Numbered from the stretch's first letter, positions 1 to 8,518 are shown. The stretch: 19,668 nt of DNA from PFJX01 sp037442845 (GCA_037442845.1 JBBIPL010000037.1:1-19668); one strand, 5' to 3'. The notes: generated by a model not told the origin, from the sequence alone. Numbers and translations are program-made.

Positions 1-1
1 C

Positions 2-36
2 TTTTCCCTTTTCCCTTTTCCCTTTTCCCTTTTCCC
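2..36. repeat. Heptamer tandem repeat (ttttccc x5)
   Basis: Five perfect back-to-back copies of ttttccc occupy the left window edge and may continue to the left. The tract is pure pyrimidine on the + strand and ends 24 bp before the yfgM start codon. It lies in the expected promoter/leader zone of yfgM. Seven-base units do not preserve the reading frame, but nothing shows that the tract is coding. Confidence 0.9.
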
Positions 37-60
37 ATCAAACATTTTCTGGAGCAATGC

Positions 61-690
61 ATGGCACTCGATCTTGAAGAACAGGAAAAATTGGACGATG
101 CGAAAGCCTGGTGGAAGCAGCACGGCAACAAGGTCATCTGGGGCGTGACGCTCTTCCTGGTGGCGGTGGCCGGCTGGCGCGCCTGGGAGACCTGGCAGCG
201 CAATCAGGCGGCGTCGGCTTCCATGCTGTTCGACCAGGCCGTGCAGGCCGTCAGTCGCGGCGACGCGAAGGCAGCCAAGGATGCGGCCGCGCAGATCATG
301 GAGACGCACGCCCGCAGCGCTTACGCGACGCCCGCGGCCTGGCTGGCCGGGCACATCAATTACGAGGCTGGCGACCTGAAAAGCGCGCGCGCCCAATATG
401 AGTACGCCATGCAACATGCCCGCGACGACGGCGCGCGCCAGTTGGCGCGCTTGCGCCTGGCCGGCCTGCTGTTCGAGCAAAAGGAACTGGAGGCCGCCCT
501 GAAACAGTTGGAGGGCGCCTTCGACCCGGCTTTTCAGGGTCTGGAAGGCCAGTTGCGCGGCGACATCCTGGCGGCCCAGGGCAAGACCGCCGAGGCGCGC
601 GAAACCTACAAGCGGGCGCTGGAAAAACTGGGCGACGACAGCCCGCTGAAGCCCCTGGTGGAAATCCGCCTGGACGGTTTGGGAGGCTGA
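61..690 (+). CDS. yfgM: YfgM-like TPR protein, SecYEG/BAM ancillary factor
   Basis: This is a 209-residue single-pass inner-membrane protein with a periplasmic TPR domain. A short charged cytoplasmic head (MALDLEEQEKLDDAKAWW) is followed by a membrane segment at about residues 24-40. After that come alanine-rich helical TPR repeats to the C-terminus. Length and layout match the YfgM/DUF2133 family (about 206 residues in E. coli). In E. coli, YfgM associates with SecYEG and the chaperone PpiD. The ATG at 61 is preceded by ggag with 6 nt spacing. The gene runs directly into bamB, with 1 nt between stop and start, so the two are translated from one message. In related genomes hisS usually sits just upstream; that region is outside the window. 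Confidence 0.9.
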   Translation: MALDLEEQEKLDDAKAWWKQHGNKVIWGVTLFLVAVAGWRAWETWQRNQAASASMLFDQAVQAVSRGDAKAAKDAAAQIMETHARSAYATPAAWLAGHINYEAGDLKSARAQYEYAMQHARDDGARQLARLRLAGLLFEQKELEAALKQLEGAFDPAFQGLEGQLRGDILAAQGKTAEARETYKRALEKLGDDSPLKPLVEIRLDGLGG

Positions 691-691
691 G

Positions 692-1852
692 GTGCGCACA
701 TTTCCTTCGACGCTGCTGGCGCTCGGCCTGGCGATCTCGCTGTCCGGCTGTTCCTGGTTCGGCGACTGGTTCGGCCCCTCGACGCCGGTCGTCAAGCCGG
801 CCCCGCTGCCGGACTTCAAGGCCGTCGCCAGCCTGGAGCGGGCCTGGGACGCCCGCGTCGGCGAAGCCGGCGCCTACGAGTTCTCGCCTGGCACCGATGG
901 CCAGGCGATCTACGCGGCCGGCCGCGACGGCCGCATCGTCAAGCTGGATATCGCCAGCGGCCGCGAAATCTGGCGGATCGACGCGGCACGGACGCTTTCC
1001 TCCGGCGTCGGCGTCGGCGAGGGCCTGGTGCTGGTGGGCACGCCCAAGGGCGAGTTGCTCGCCTTCAGGAGCGCGGACGGCGCGCGCGCCTGGACGGCGA
1101 TGCTCTCCGGAGAACTGCTGACGCCCGCGGAAGCGGCCAACGGCCTGGTCGCCGCGCGCACCAACGACGGGCGCATCGATCTGCTCGATGCCGTCACCGG
1201 CAAGGCGCGCTGGAGCACGACGCGCAGCCTGCCCACCTTGATCCTGCGCGAGCAAAGCCATTTGCTGCTGGGCGTCAACGCCGTCTACGCCGGCCACGCC
1301 GGCGGCCGGCTGAGCGCGCTGACCCTGAACAACGGCGCGCCGCAATGGGAAGCCAACGTCGCCCTGCCGCGCGGCGCCACCGAGCTGGAGCGCATCGCCG
1401 ACGTCACCGGCACCCTGGCCATGGATGACCGCCGCGTCTGCGCCGCCGCCTACCAGGGTCGCGTGGCCTGCTTCGACCGCGCCAACGGCAACACCCTCTG
1501 GGCGCGCGACACCTCCAGCACCGGCGGCGTCGATCTCGACGAGCGCCAGCTCTACGTGGTCGATGCCAGCGACAGCGTCGCCGCCTTCGACAAGAACCGC
1601 GGCAACAACCCCTGGAAGCAGGATAAGCTGCGCGACCGCAAGCTTTCGAGTCCGGTGGCCGTGGGCGGCAGGTATGTGGCGGTGGGCGACTACCAGGGCC
1701 ACGTCCACCTGATCCAGGCCGAGGACGGTGCCTTCGCGGCCCGCGCCGCCACCGATGGCAGCCCCATCAAGGGTGTCATGCTGCCCCTCAAGTCCGGCCT
1801 GGTGGTGCAGACCGCGAACGGCGGGGTGTATGCGCTCAGGATTGGCCAGTAG
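692..1852 (+). CDS. bamB: Outer membrane assembly lipoprotein BamB
   Basis: This is the 386-residue beta-propeller lipoprotein of the BAM complex, which inserts beta-barrel proteins into the outer membrane. A lipoprotein signal peptide ends in the lipobox LSGC with the modified Cys at residue 20. The mature part carries repeated PQQ-type blade motifs such as DGRIVKLDIASGREIW, NGAPQWEANV and NGNTLWARD, as expected for an eight-bladed propeller. Length is normal for the family. The start is GTG at 692, supported by gggagg at 681-686 inside the end of yfgM. The stop of yfgM lies 1 nt upstream, so translational coupling is likely. The yfgM-bamB-der order is conserved in many proteobacteria. Confidence 0.96.
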   Translation: MRTFPSTLLALGLAISLSGCSWFGDWFGPSTPVVKPAPLPDFKAVASLERAWDARVGEAGAYEFSPGTDGQAIYAAGRDGRIVKLDIASGREIWRIDAARTLSSGVGVGEGLVLVGTPKGELLAFRSADGARAWTAMLSGELLTPAEAANGLVAARTNDGRIDLLDAVTGKARWSTTRSLPTLILREQSHLLLGVNAVYAGHAGGRLSALTLNNGAPQWEANVALPRGATELERIADVTGTLAMDDRRVCAAAYQGRVACFDRANGNTLWARDTSSTGGVDLDERQLYVVDASDSVAAFDKNRGNNPWKQDKLRDRKLSSPVAVGGRYVAVGDYQGHVHLIQAEDGAFAARAATDGSPIKGVMLPLKSGLVVQTANGGVYALRIGQ

Positions 1853-1862
1853 CTGGTAGTCT

Positions 1863-1935
1863 GTGGCTTGTAGCTGCATGCATGCGCGCCTGCGGCGCGG
1901 AAACCTCCAGCTACCCGCTACCGGCTGCAAGCCAC
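1863..1935. repeat. Imperfect inverted repeat between bamB and der
   Basis: The arms are gtggcttgtagct (1863-1875) and ggctgcaagccac (1923-1935), complementary at 11 of 13 positions. Between them is a small perfect hairpin, cgcgcc-tgc-ggcgcg (1885-1899), and reiterated 'agctggtag / agctacccgctacc' words. It fills almost the whole 93-bp bamB-der spacer. There is no T-run, so it is not a classical terminator. It resembles a dispersed intergenic repeat. Confidence 0.6.
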
Positions 1936-1945
1936 CCGCTCAAAA

Positions 1946-3364
1946 ATGAAACCCACCATCGTCCTGGTCGGCCGGCCCAACGTCGGCAAGTCCACCCTGT
2001 TCAACCGGCTCACCAAGACGCGAGACGCGCTCGTGCATGACCTGCCGGGCCTGACCCGCGACCGCCACTACGGCCACGGCCGCGTCGGCGCCAAGCCCTT
2101 CCTGGTGGTGGATACCGGCGGCTTCGAGCCGGTCGCGGACAGCGGCATCCTCGCCGAGATGGCCAAGCAGACCCTGCAGGCCGTGGCGGAGGGCGATGCC
2201 GTCATCTTCCTGGTGGACGGCCGTTCCGGCCTGGCGCCGCAGGACAAGATCATCGCCGACAGGCTGCGCCGCACCGGCCGCCCGGTGGTGGTGGCGGTGA
2301 ACAAGACCGAGGGCATGAACGCCGGCGTGGTCACCGCCGAATTCCACGAACTCGGCCTGGGCCAGCCGGTGGCGGTGTCCGGCGCGCACGGCGAGGGCGT
2401 GCGCGAACTCATCGAGCTGGTCATGGAGCCCTTCGAGGTGGAACCCGAGGCGGCCCGCGACGACGAGCATCCCAAGATCGCCATCGTCGGCCGCCCCAAC
2501 GTCGGCAAGTCCACCCTGGTCAACACCTTCGTCGGCGAGGAGCGCGTCATCGCCTTCGACAAGCCCGGCACCACGCGCGATTCCATCTACGTCGACTTCG
2601 AGCGCAACGGCCGGCCCTACACCCTCATCGACACCGCCGGCGTGCGGCGCAAGGGCCGGGTGACGGAAGCCATCGAGAAGTTCTCGGTCATCAAGACCCT
2701 GCAAGCCATCGAGGATGCCAACGTGGTGGTGCTGGTGCTCGACGCGCGCCAGGAAATCTCCGACCAGGACGCCCACCTCGCCGGCTTCATCCTGGAAGCC
2801 GGCCGCGCCCTGGTGGTGGCCATCAACAAGTGGGACGACCTGGACAACTACCAGCGCGAGCAGATCAAGCGCGAACTGGACCGCAAGCTGGACTTCCTCA
2901 CCTTCGCCCGCTTCCACTTCATCTCGGCGCTGAAGGGCGCCGGCGTCGGCGGCGTGCTGAAATCCGTGGACGAGGCCTATGCCGCCGCCATGGCCAAGCT
3001 CTCCACCCCGCGCCTCACCCGCGTGCTGCAGGAAGCGGTCACCCAACACCAGCCGCCGCGCGCCGGCAACTTCCGGCCCAAGCCCAAGTACGCCCATCAG
3101 GGCGGCAACAACCCGCCCATCATCGTCATCCACGGCAACCACCTGGAAGGCATGCCCGACGCCTACAAGCGCTACCTGGAAAACGTCTTCCGCACCGCCT
3201 TCAACCTGCAGGGCACGCCCCTGCGCGTGGACTTCAAGGCCAATTACAACCCCTTCGAGAAGCGCGAGACCTCAAACCTGACCCCGCGCCAGAAACGCAC
3301 CGCCGAGCGGCAAGAGAAGCGGCGGCCGCGGCATACCAGGGAAGCCAGGCCCAAGGCGCGTTGA
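1946..3364 (+). CDS. der: Ribosome biogenesis GTPase Der (EngA)
   Basis: This is a 472-residue essential GTPase for late 50S subunit assembly. It has two tandem G domains. The first has GRPNVGKS at 9-16, DTGG at 56-59 and a variant NKTE at 119-122. The second has GRPNVGKS at 182-189, DTAG at 229-232 and NKWD at 294-297. A C-terminal KH-like domain follows, ending in a very basic tail rich in Arg and Lys. NKTE in place of NKxD in the first domain is a conservative family variant. The ATG at 1946 has no clear Shine-Dalgarno sequence, only an A-rich stretch. It lies 93 bp downstream of bamB across an inverted repeat and may be cotranscribed with it. Confidence 0.98.
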   Translation: MKPTIVLVGRPNVGKSTLFNRLTKTRDALVHDLPGLTRDRHYGHGRVGAKPFLVVDTGGFEPVADSGILAEMAKQTLQAVAEGDAVIFLVDGRSGLAPQDKIIADRLRRTGRPVVVAVNKTEGMNAGVVTAEFHELGLGQPVAVSGAHGEGVRELIELVMEPFEVEPEAARDDEHPKIAIVGRPNVGKSTLVNTFVGEERVIAFDKPGTTRDSIYVDFERNGRPYTLIDTAGVRRKGRVTEAIEKFSVIKTLQAIEDANVVVLVLDARQEISDQDAHLAGFILEAGRALVVAINKWDDLDNYQREQIKRELDRKLDFLTFARFHFISALKGAGVGGVLKSVDEAYAAAMAKLSTPRLTRVLQEAVTQHQPPRAGNFRPKPKYAHQGGNNPPIIVIHGNHLEGMPDAYKRYLENVFRTAFNLQGTPLRVDFKANYNPFEKRETSNLTPRQKRTAERQEKRRPRHTREARPKAR

Positions 3365-3540
3365 GGCGGGCGCGCGGACCGGGGCGCGATGCCCCTATGG
3401 GCCACGGTAACCGTGGTACGTCCCCGCTATTCTTACGCTCTCCCACATCAGGCGTGGGCGACGGGGCATGCTGGGTCTCCGGCGGCGGGGACTTCCAAGG
3501 CTAGCAGGAAATCGTGGTCTGTCCCCTTTTTACACCCTTT
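3365..3540. other. Der-glycosyltransferase spacer with direct repeats
   Basis: These 176 bp separate the convergent ends of der and the glycosyltransferase gene. Two direct copies of cgtggtNNgtcccc lie at 3412-3425 and 3513-3526, 101 bp apart. The first copy overlaps a perfect hairpin, ccacgg-taa-ccgtgg (3402-3416... outer bases approximate). A second tandem pair, ccctttttac, runs into the glycosyltransferase stop codon. No convincing gene or T-tailed terminator is present. The repeats suggest a remnant of a mobile or REP-type element at the island boundary. Confidence 0.5.
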
Positions 3541-4752
3541 TTACGAAGGCGGGATTCGCGCCAGACTGTCCGCCGCCAGCCGCGCCCCGTCCCAGGTCCG
3601 CAGGCCGGGCGCGAAGGCTTGCGCGGCCTGGCGATAGTCCGGAGTCGCCAGCACCTCGGCCACTGCCCGCACGAGCGCGCCCATGCCTTGCCGGCGCAGC
3701 CATTTGAGGGTCATGGCGCGGCCCAGCCCCAGTTGGCGGATGCGCTTGCCGCCGTAATGCTGCTCCGCGTGGGTGGCCACCACCACGCAGGGCAGGCCGT
3801 GCGCCAGCGCCTGGTAGAGGGTGCCGTTGCCGCCGTGGCAGCAGACCAGATCGCAGCGCGGCAGCAGCAGGTCGGTGTTGACGTATTGCTCCAGGAACAC
3901 CCCCGGCGGCGTGCGGATTGCCGACAAATCGGCGGCGCCGGCGGCCACCACCACCTGCACGCCGCGTTCGCTCAAGGGTTCGAGCTGGGCCACCAGTTCC
4001 TCCAGGCCCTCGCTACCCAGGGTGAAGTAGGCGGTGGGGCGGCCGGCATCCAGGCGATCCAGACAGGCCGGCGGCGGCAGGGTATTGCGCCAGGTCATGG
4101 GGCCGATGAAGCGGGCATGGTTGGGCAGGCGGCTGACGGGATTGAACTCGGGCACGTCGGCGAGGAAGCTGAGGTCTCCCTCCTCGTGTTCGTAGGCATA
4201 GAGGCGGGACAAGCCCATGCGCCGGCGCACCCGGTTCAGCCCGCCCATCACCAGGCGGTCGTAGACCTGGCGCTCGATGGCGTTTTCCAGCCGGTCGGCC
4301 AGGGCGAGACCGGGAATCGGCCGGCCGCCGGCGAGTTGCACGTAACTGAAGAAGGGAATGGCGCGGTAGTTGCTCATGTGCGCGTTGAGCACCGCCGCGC
4401 TGGGAATGCCGGCCCGCTGCGCGGAGCTGCGCGCGGTGGGGCGGTTGTCGATCAACACCCGGTCGGGCCGGAACTCCTTGTAGAGGGCCAGTTCCGCGGC
4501 GATGAAGGTTTCCAGTTCCTCTTCCCGATAAAGCTCCCACAGCTTTTGCGTGCGCACCGCGTGCACCACCCGCTCCACCGTGATGTAGGGCAACTCGCGG
4601 GTGGCGAAGCCGTCCCAGCCCGCTACCTGGAGATACTTGCCATACCCGGCGAACAACACCTCGTGCCCGCGCTCGCGCAAGACCTTGGCGATCTCCAGCA
4701 GGCGGGAGACGTGCGCCAGGGCATGCGCGTTGGGCAGGGCGACGAAGCGCAT
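3541..4752 (-). CDS. MGT-type (GT1) glycosyltransferase
   Basis: This is a predicted nucleotide-sugar-dependent glycosyltransferase of GT-B fold, about 403 residues. The N-terminal acceptor half starts MRFVALPNAHALAHVSRLLE, the usual 'G/A-H' opening of UDP-glycosyltransferases and macrolide-type enzymes. The C-terminal donor half holds VCCHGGNGTLYQALAHGLP near residues 303-321 and a downstream HAEQ, matching the HGGxGT..AlxxGvP...(D/E)Q nucleotide-sugar motif. The substrate cannot be told. The frame opens further upstream at a TTG, but ATG at 4752 is preferred because it aligns with the family N-terminus. It lies 10 nt after the prsT stop, so the gene is very probably cotranscribed with prsT. 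A role in glycosylating an envelope lipid or polysaccharide is an inference from context. Confidence 0.85.
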   Translation of the reverse strand: MRFVALPNAHALAHVSRLLEIAKVLRERGHEVLFAGYGKYLQVAGWDGFATRELPYITVERVVHAVRTQKLWELYREEELETFIAAELALYKEFRPDRVLIDNRPTARSSAQRAGIPSAAVLNAHMSNYRAIPFFSYVQLAGGRPIPGLALADRLENAIERQVYDRLVMGGLNRVRRRMGLSRLYAYEHEEGDLSFLADVPEFNPVSRLPNHARFIGPMTWRNTLPPPACLDRLDAGRPTAYFTLGSEGLEELVAQLEPLSERGVQVVVAAGAADLSAIRTPPGVFLEQYVNTDLLLPRCDLVCCHGGNGTLYQALAHGLPCVVVATHAEQHYGGKRIRQLGLGRAMTLKWLRRQGMGALVRAVAEVLATPDYRQAAQAFAPGLRTWDGARLAADSLARIPPS

Positions 4753-4762
4753 GGCGCGCGGC

Positions 4763-7537
4763 CTAGGGCTTCGCTCCAAGGCTCGCGAGCAGGGTCTTCG
4801 CTTCCTTCGCCTGCTCGCTGTTGGGCGCCTGCTTCAGCAGGGCCTGCAACACCTTGATGGCCTCGCCGCGGCGGTCCTGCTTGGCCAGCAACTGGCCCAG
4901 GTGCAACTGGATCTGCGGATCCCCCGGCGCCAGTTCGGCGGCCTCGCGCAGCAGGGCAAGGGCGCCCCGATCATCACCCCGCTTGAGCAACAACATGCCC
5001 AGGGTGTCCTTGACGTAGGGATCGCGCGGCGCGAGGGTCTGCGCGTGCTGGGCGTGCTTGATGGCCTGGTTGAGATCCTTGTCCTGGCCCAGCCAGGCCA
5101 AATTGTTGAGCGCCGGCACATGGTTGGGATAGCGCTCGACGATGCGGGCGTAGACCGCGCGCGCCTCCTCGTTGCGCTTCAGGCCCAGGTAGGCGCCGGC
5201 CTGGTGCATGAGCATGGCGAGGTCGTCGGGGTGGCTCTTGAGCCAGTCGCGCATGCCGGCCAGGGCCGCGTCATGTTTCTTCTGCGCCCATTGCGCGCGC
5301 ACCAGCAGGATGGCCAGTTCGCTGCCGGGATTCTTCTTGAGGGCGGCGGCCAGACTCTTTTCCGCGCCGGCGTAGTCGCCGGTGCCGAGGGCGAACCAGC
5401 CTTCCAGGCCGAGCACCTCGGCGTGCTCGCCGAAATCCTGGCGCAGCTTGGCAAGCGCCTTGCGCGCGGCGTCGAGCTTTTTCTCCTGCACCAGCATCTT
5501 GACTTCGCCCACCCGCGCCGGCAGGTAGCGCGGCGCCAGCTTGAGGGACTGTTCCAGGGCCTTGCGCGCGGCGGCGACGTTGCCGGTCCGGGCCAGGGCG
5601 TCGCCATGATAGAAGTGGGCCGGCCCCGACTTGGGCGCCAGCTTCGCCCATTGCTCGAAGGTCTTGCGCGCGGAAATCACATCACCCTGGCGCATCAAGG
5701 CCTTGCCGCGCAACTCCAGCAGGATGGGCTGGCGCGCCAGTTGCGCATCGGACAGGTTCTGGCTGAGTTCCAGCACCTGCGGCAGCCGGCCGGCGCGCAG
5801 ATGTTCCAAGGCCAGGCGGGCGCGGATGCCCAGGGCCTCCGGGTTGGCGCGCATGGCCTGGTCCAGCAGGGGCTGCACGGCGCCGGCGTTGCCCAGCCGC
5901 GTTTCCAGTTCCGCCAGCAGCAGCACCGCCTCCTCGTCGCCGGGGTTGGCCTTGACGAAGGGCGTGAGCAGCTCGCGGGCGCGTTTGACGTCGCCCTTGA
6001 GGGCTTCCAGCTTGGCCAGGTTGCGTGTGGCGCTGGGTTCGCCGGGCTTCAGGCGCAGCGCCTTCTCCAGTTCCGGCTTGGCCTTGTCCCCTTGCCCGGC
6101 CATCAGGTAGCCGGCGGCCAGCAGGTTGAGGGGGTCCACCTTGTCGGGATGCGCGGCATGCAGCTTTTTCGCCAGTTCCACGGCCTTGAGCGGCTGCTTG
6201 TTGCGCAGGGCGTCGACCGCCAGGAGGAATTCGGCGGTATAGGCGTCGCCGGCCGGGCCGCCCGCCGGGGACTGGCCCGCGAGCAGCTTGGCCAGCATGA
6301 GCTGGTTCTTCGCCTCGGCGGAATCCGGCTGCAGGCTCACCAGCCGGGTAGCGTATTCGAGGGCGCCCGTGCGGTCGCCTTCCATGAGGGCGACGCTGGT
6401 GAGCATGCTCAGCAGGTTGGTATCCTTGGGCGAGGCCGAGAGGGCGCTGTTGAGGGTTTCCCGCGCCGCGTCGAACTCGGAGCGGGTCATCTGGATGCCG
6501 GCCAGCAGGCGCTTGGCCATCAGCGAACCGGGTGCGTCGGCGCTCAGGCCCTGGGCCAGGGAGAGGGCCTTCTCGTTTTGCCCCAGATGGTGGTAGGAAG
6601 CCGCCAGGTAGAGCCGGTTCATGCCATTGTTGGGGTCTCCCTGCCTGCTCACCTCGAAGGCTTCGGCGGCCTGGGTGTATTGCTGGCGCGCATAATGGAT
6701 ACGGCCCTGTACGTAGCTGACATAGGGATGCTTGGCGAAGCCCTGCTTGTTCAGCGCCTCGATGTCCTTCGCGGCCTCGTCCAGCTTGTTCAGCTGGACC
6801 AGCAGCAGGCCGCGCTTGGCGTTGTCCAGCGTGGCGATGGGCCGGTTCTTGATGGCGTGGCCATAGGCTTCCACCGCCTTGGCCAGCTGGCCCCGGGCCT
6901 GCTCGATATCGCCCAGGGCGCTCCAGGCCTCGGGCATCTTCGGGTCCGCCTGGAGGGCCTTGTCCACCCATTGCCGCGCCTCGTCGAACTCTCGCTTGAC
7001 GCCGTGCAGGGCCGCCATGCCGTGCAGGGCGGCGGTGGAGGCGGGGTCCACTTCCAGCGCCTGCGTCAGGTTGGTTTTCGCCAGGTCGAGCTGGTTCTTC
7101 AGGATGAAGGCCTGGCCGCGCAGGGCGATGAGGGTCGCCTTGTTCTTCGCGGTGGGCAGATCGAGGATTTTTTCGGTTTCCTTCAGCACCTTGTCGATCT
7201 CGCCCTGGGCGAGCAGCGCCCGGGCCAGGAACGGCTGCGCCTCGGAACGGGAAAAACCCAGTTCCACGGCTTTGCGGGCTTCCTTTTCCGCCGTGGCGCC
7301 ATCGCCCAGATCGAGGGCCACTTGCGCGCGCAACCAGCGACCCTGGGCAAAACCTGGATTCTTTTCGACAGCGTTGGCGATTTCGATGGACGCGGCGCGC
7401 AGGTCGCCCTGGCCGATCAACTCCTGCGCCTTGGCGATGTGTTCCTCGGGGCTGAGGTTGCGCCCGCAGCCCAGCATTCCGCTCAGCAGGATCGCCGTCA
7501 ACAGGCTGGAAAACGCGATGCCTCGGATGGGGGACAT
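4763..7537 (-). CDS. prsT: PEP-CTERM/XrtA system TPR lipoprotein PrsT
   Basis: This is a 924-residue lipoprotein made almost entirely of TPR repeats. The signal peptide MSPIRGIAFSSLLTAILLSG ends at MLGC, with the likely lipidated Cys at 24. TPR helix pairs then run from about residue 30 to the end, with canonical pieces such as ALNNLAWL and DTLGMLLLKRGD. Length and design fit the XrtA/PEP-CTERM system protein PrsT (about 900-930 residues), which sits in exopolysaccharide/exosortase loci. An open frame extends 24 codons upstream, but ATG at 7537 has gagga with 8 nt spacing and begins the signal peptide, so it is chosen. Its direct downstream neighbour is the glycosyltransferase. A generic large TPR lipoprotein is the main alternative name. 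Confidence 0.88.
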   Translation of the reverse strand: MSPIRGIAFSSLLTAILLSGMLGCGRNLSPEEHIAKAQELIGQGDLRAASIEIANAVEKNPGFAQGRWLRAQVALDLGDGATAEKEARKAVELGFSRSEAQPFLARALLAQGEIDKVLKETEKILDLPTAKNKATLIALRGQAFILKNQLDLAKTNLTQALEVDPASTAALHGMAALHGVKREFDEARQWVDKALQADPKMPEAWSALGDIEQARGQLAKAVEAYGHAIKNRPIATLDNAKRGLLLVQLNKLDEAAKDIEALNKQGFAKHPYVSYVQGRIHYARQQYTQAAEAFEVSRQGDPNNGMNRLYLAASYHHLGQNEKALSLAQGLSADAPGSLMAKRLLAGIQMTRSEFDAARETLNSALSASPKDTNLLSMLTSVALMEGDRTGALEYATRLVSLQPDSAEAKNQLMLAKLLAGQSPAGGPAGDAYTAEFLLAVDALRNKQPLKAVELAKKLHAAHPDKVDPLNLLAAGYLMAGQGDKAKPELEKALRLKPGEPSATRNLAKLEALKGDVKRARELLTPFVKANPGDEEAVLLLAELETRLGNAGAVQPLLDQAMRANPEALGIRARLALEHLRAGRLPQVLELSQNLSDAQLARQPILLELRGKALMRQGDVISARKTFEQWAKLAPKSGPAHFYHGDALARTGNVAAARKALEQSLKLAPRYLPARVGEVKMLVQEKKLDAARKALAKLRQDFGEHAEVLGLEGWFALGTGDYAGAEKSLAAALKKNPGSELAILLVRAQWAQKKHDAALAGMRDWLKSHPDDLAMLMHQAGAYLGLKRNEEARAVYARIVERYPNHVPALNNLAWLGQDKDLNQAIKHAQHAQTLAPRDPYVKDTLGMLLLKRGDDRGALALLREAAELAPGDPQIQLHLGQLLAKQDRRGEAIKVLQALLKQAPNSEQAKEAKTLLASLGAKP

Positions 7538-7744
7538 GAATGTATTCCTCGTGCGGTAGGGTTTGATGTTCTCGCCGTGGCCTGGCTCGCGCCGATACGA
7601 CGCGCGCATGAGCCACGGTTCAGTTGGTAATAACGGCGTCGGATTGGGAAAACACAGGGTGACGCTCGATCCGGCGTTGCGCGCCGTCTTCTCCCGTATC
7701 GTTCTTCCTCGTCCTGACGGGCATTGTAGAGAGCCCCGCAGGGC
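7538..7744. other. Spacer upstream of prsT (207 bp)
   Basis: This gap on the - strand separates the acyltransferase stop from the prsT start. A small hairpin, agccc-cgca-gggct, lies close after the acyltransferase at about 7732-7745 without a T-run. The size leaves room for a separate prsT promoter, but no convincing -35/-10 or sigma-54 -24/-12 pair was found. The best TGGC...GC match upstream of prsT has spacing one base off. Confidence 0.4.
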
Positions 7745-8518
7745 TTATCCAGCCCGCGCGGACGAACGTCCCTGCCATGCCCCCGCATTGGTGACCAACT
7801 CCCATACCGGGGGCGCGACTTGATGGATATTGTCGGCGGCGTCAGCCAGGGGGATCAGGCAGGGCACGCGCAGGCCGTGGTAGTTCACGTCCGGGCCGAT
7901 GCGTTCGTAGAGCACGCCGAAGCGGGAAAGCAGGCGCAGCAGGGCGGGTTCCATGACGGCATAGCAGTGGCTGACGCCGTGTTCGTGGGCCATGCCCAGG
8001 ATCGCCGCCATCAGCCCCAGGGAAATGTGGTTGAGGACGCGACGCTCGTCCTCCTCGAAATAAATCTCGATGTCTTCGGCGACGCCCGCCAGGGTGCCGG
8101 CTTCGCCGATCCGCCGCTTGAACACCTTGGATACCGCGAAGCGGGAGATTTCCCCCAGGCGGAGACGCAGATCGGCGTCGGTCACCGGCTTGTCCAGACA
8201 GCAATGGCTCTCGATGGGGTAGATCGCTTGCGGCGAACGGCGATCGGGCAGGATCAGCCGGGTGGTGGCGGCGTAGACGCCGGTGCGGCGGTGACGCACC
8301 AGATAGTGGTCGGAACGCGCGTCGAATTCGTCCTTTTCCATGCAAATGCGGCCATTGCCGGGAAAATTCTGGCAGATGCAGCGGTCAGGGGGCTCGAAGC
8401 CGGTCTCCAGAACGTACACCTGATAGCGCAATTGATAGACCTGATGGCGCAACTCCTCGGTGTCGGCGTGGATCAGCTCGAAAAATTCGTTGAAGGCCTC
8501 CCTCAGTCCCAGCGTCAT
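7745..8518 (-). CDS. PEP-CTERM/exosortase-associated acyltransferase
   Basis: This is a predicted 257-residue acyltransferase of the autoinducer-synthase/GNAT fold, in the family named for association with PEP-CTERM/exosortase genomes. An N-terminal LRYQVYVLETGF (about residues 30-41) matches the LuxI-like 'lR..vy..E.g' opening. GEISRFAVS at 122-130 is the core 'E.SRfAV' strand, and the later AMAHEHG-to-FGVLYERIGP part matches the acceptor-side helices. A Cys-rich CICQ...C segment follows residue 47. ATG at 8518 is preferred over a TTG two codons upstream because gaaggg lies about 7 nt before it. It starts 39 bp after the ThiF-like gene and is probably in the same operon. The acyl and amine substrates are unknown. 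Confidence 0.88.
   Translation of the reverse strand: MTLGLREAFNEFFELIHADTEELRHQVYQLRYQVYVLETGFEPPDRCICQNFPGNGRICMEKDEFDARSDHYLVRHRRTGVYAATTRLILPDRRSPQAIYPIESHCCLDKPVTDADLRLRLGEISRFAVSKVFKRRIGEAGTLAGVAEDIEIYFEEDERRVLNHISLGLMAAILGMAHEHGVSHCYAVMEPALLRLLSRFGVLYERIGPDVNYHGLRVPCLIPLADAADNIHQVAPPVWELVTNAGAWQGRSSARAG

Noticed and set aside
2..36. CRISPR-like array
   Set aside because: Units are 7 bp with no spacers, so this is a simple tandem repeat.
356..1930. Long - strand open frame opposite yfgM and bamB
   Set aside because: yfgM and bamB on the + strand carry clear family motifs. The antisense translation has none.
4753..4779. Upstream TTG start for the glycosyltransferase overlapping prsT
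   Set aside because: It adds nine residues not typical of the family N-terminus. ATG at 4752 begins directly with the conserved MRFVALPNAHALAHV stretch.
4601..7630. Very long open frame on the + strand opposite prsT
   Set aside because: It is the antisense shadow of a GC-rich TPR gene. The translation is low in recognisable motifs, and the - strand has a signal peptide, TPR repeats and a ribosome-binding site.
7538..7744. Sigma-54 promoter upstream of prsT
   Set aside because: The best TGGC...GC match has spacing one base short of the required -24/-12 geometry.
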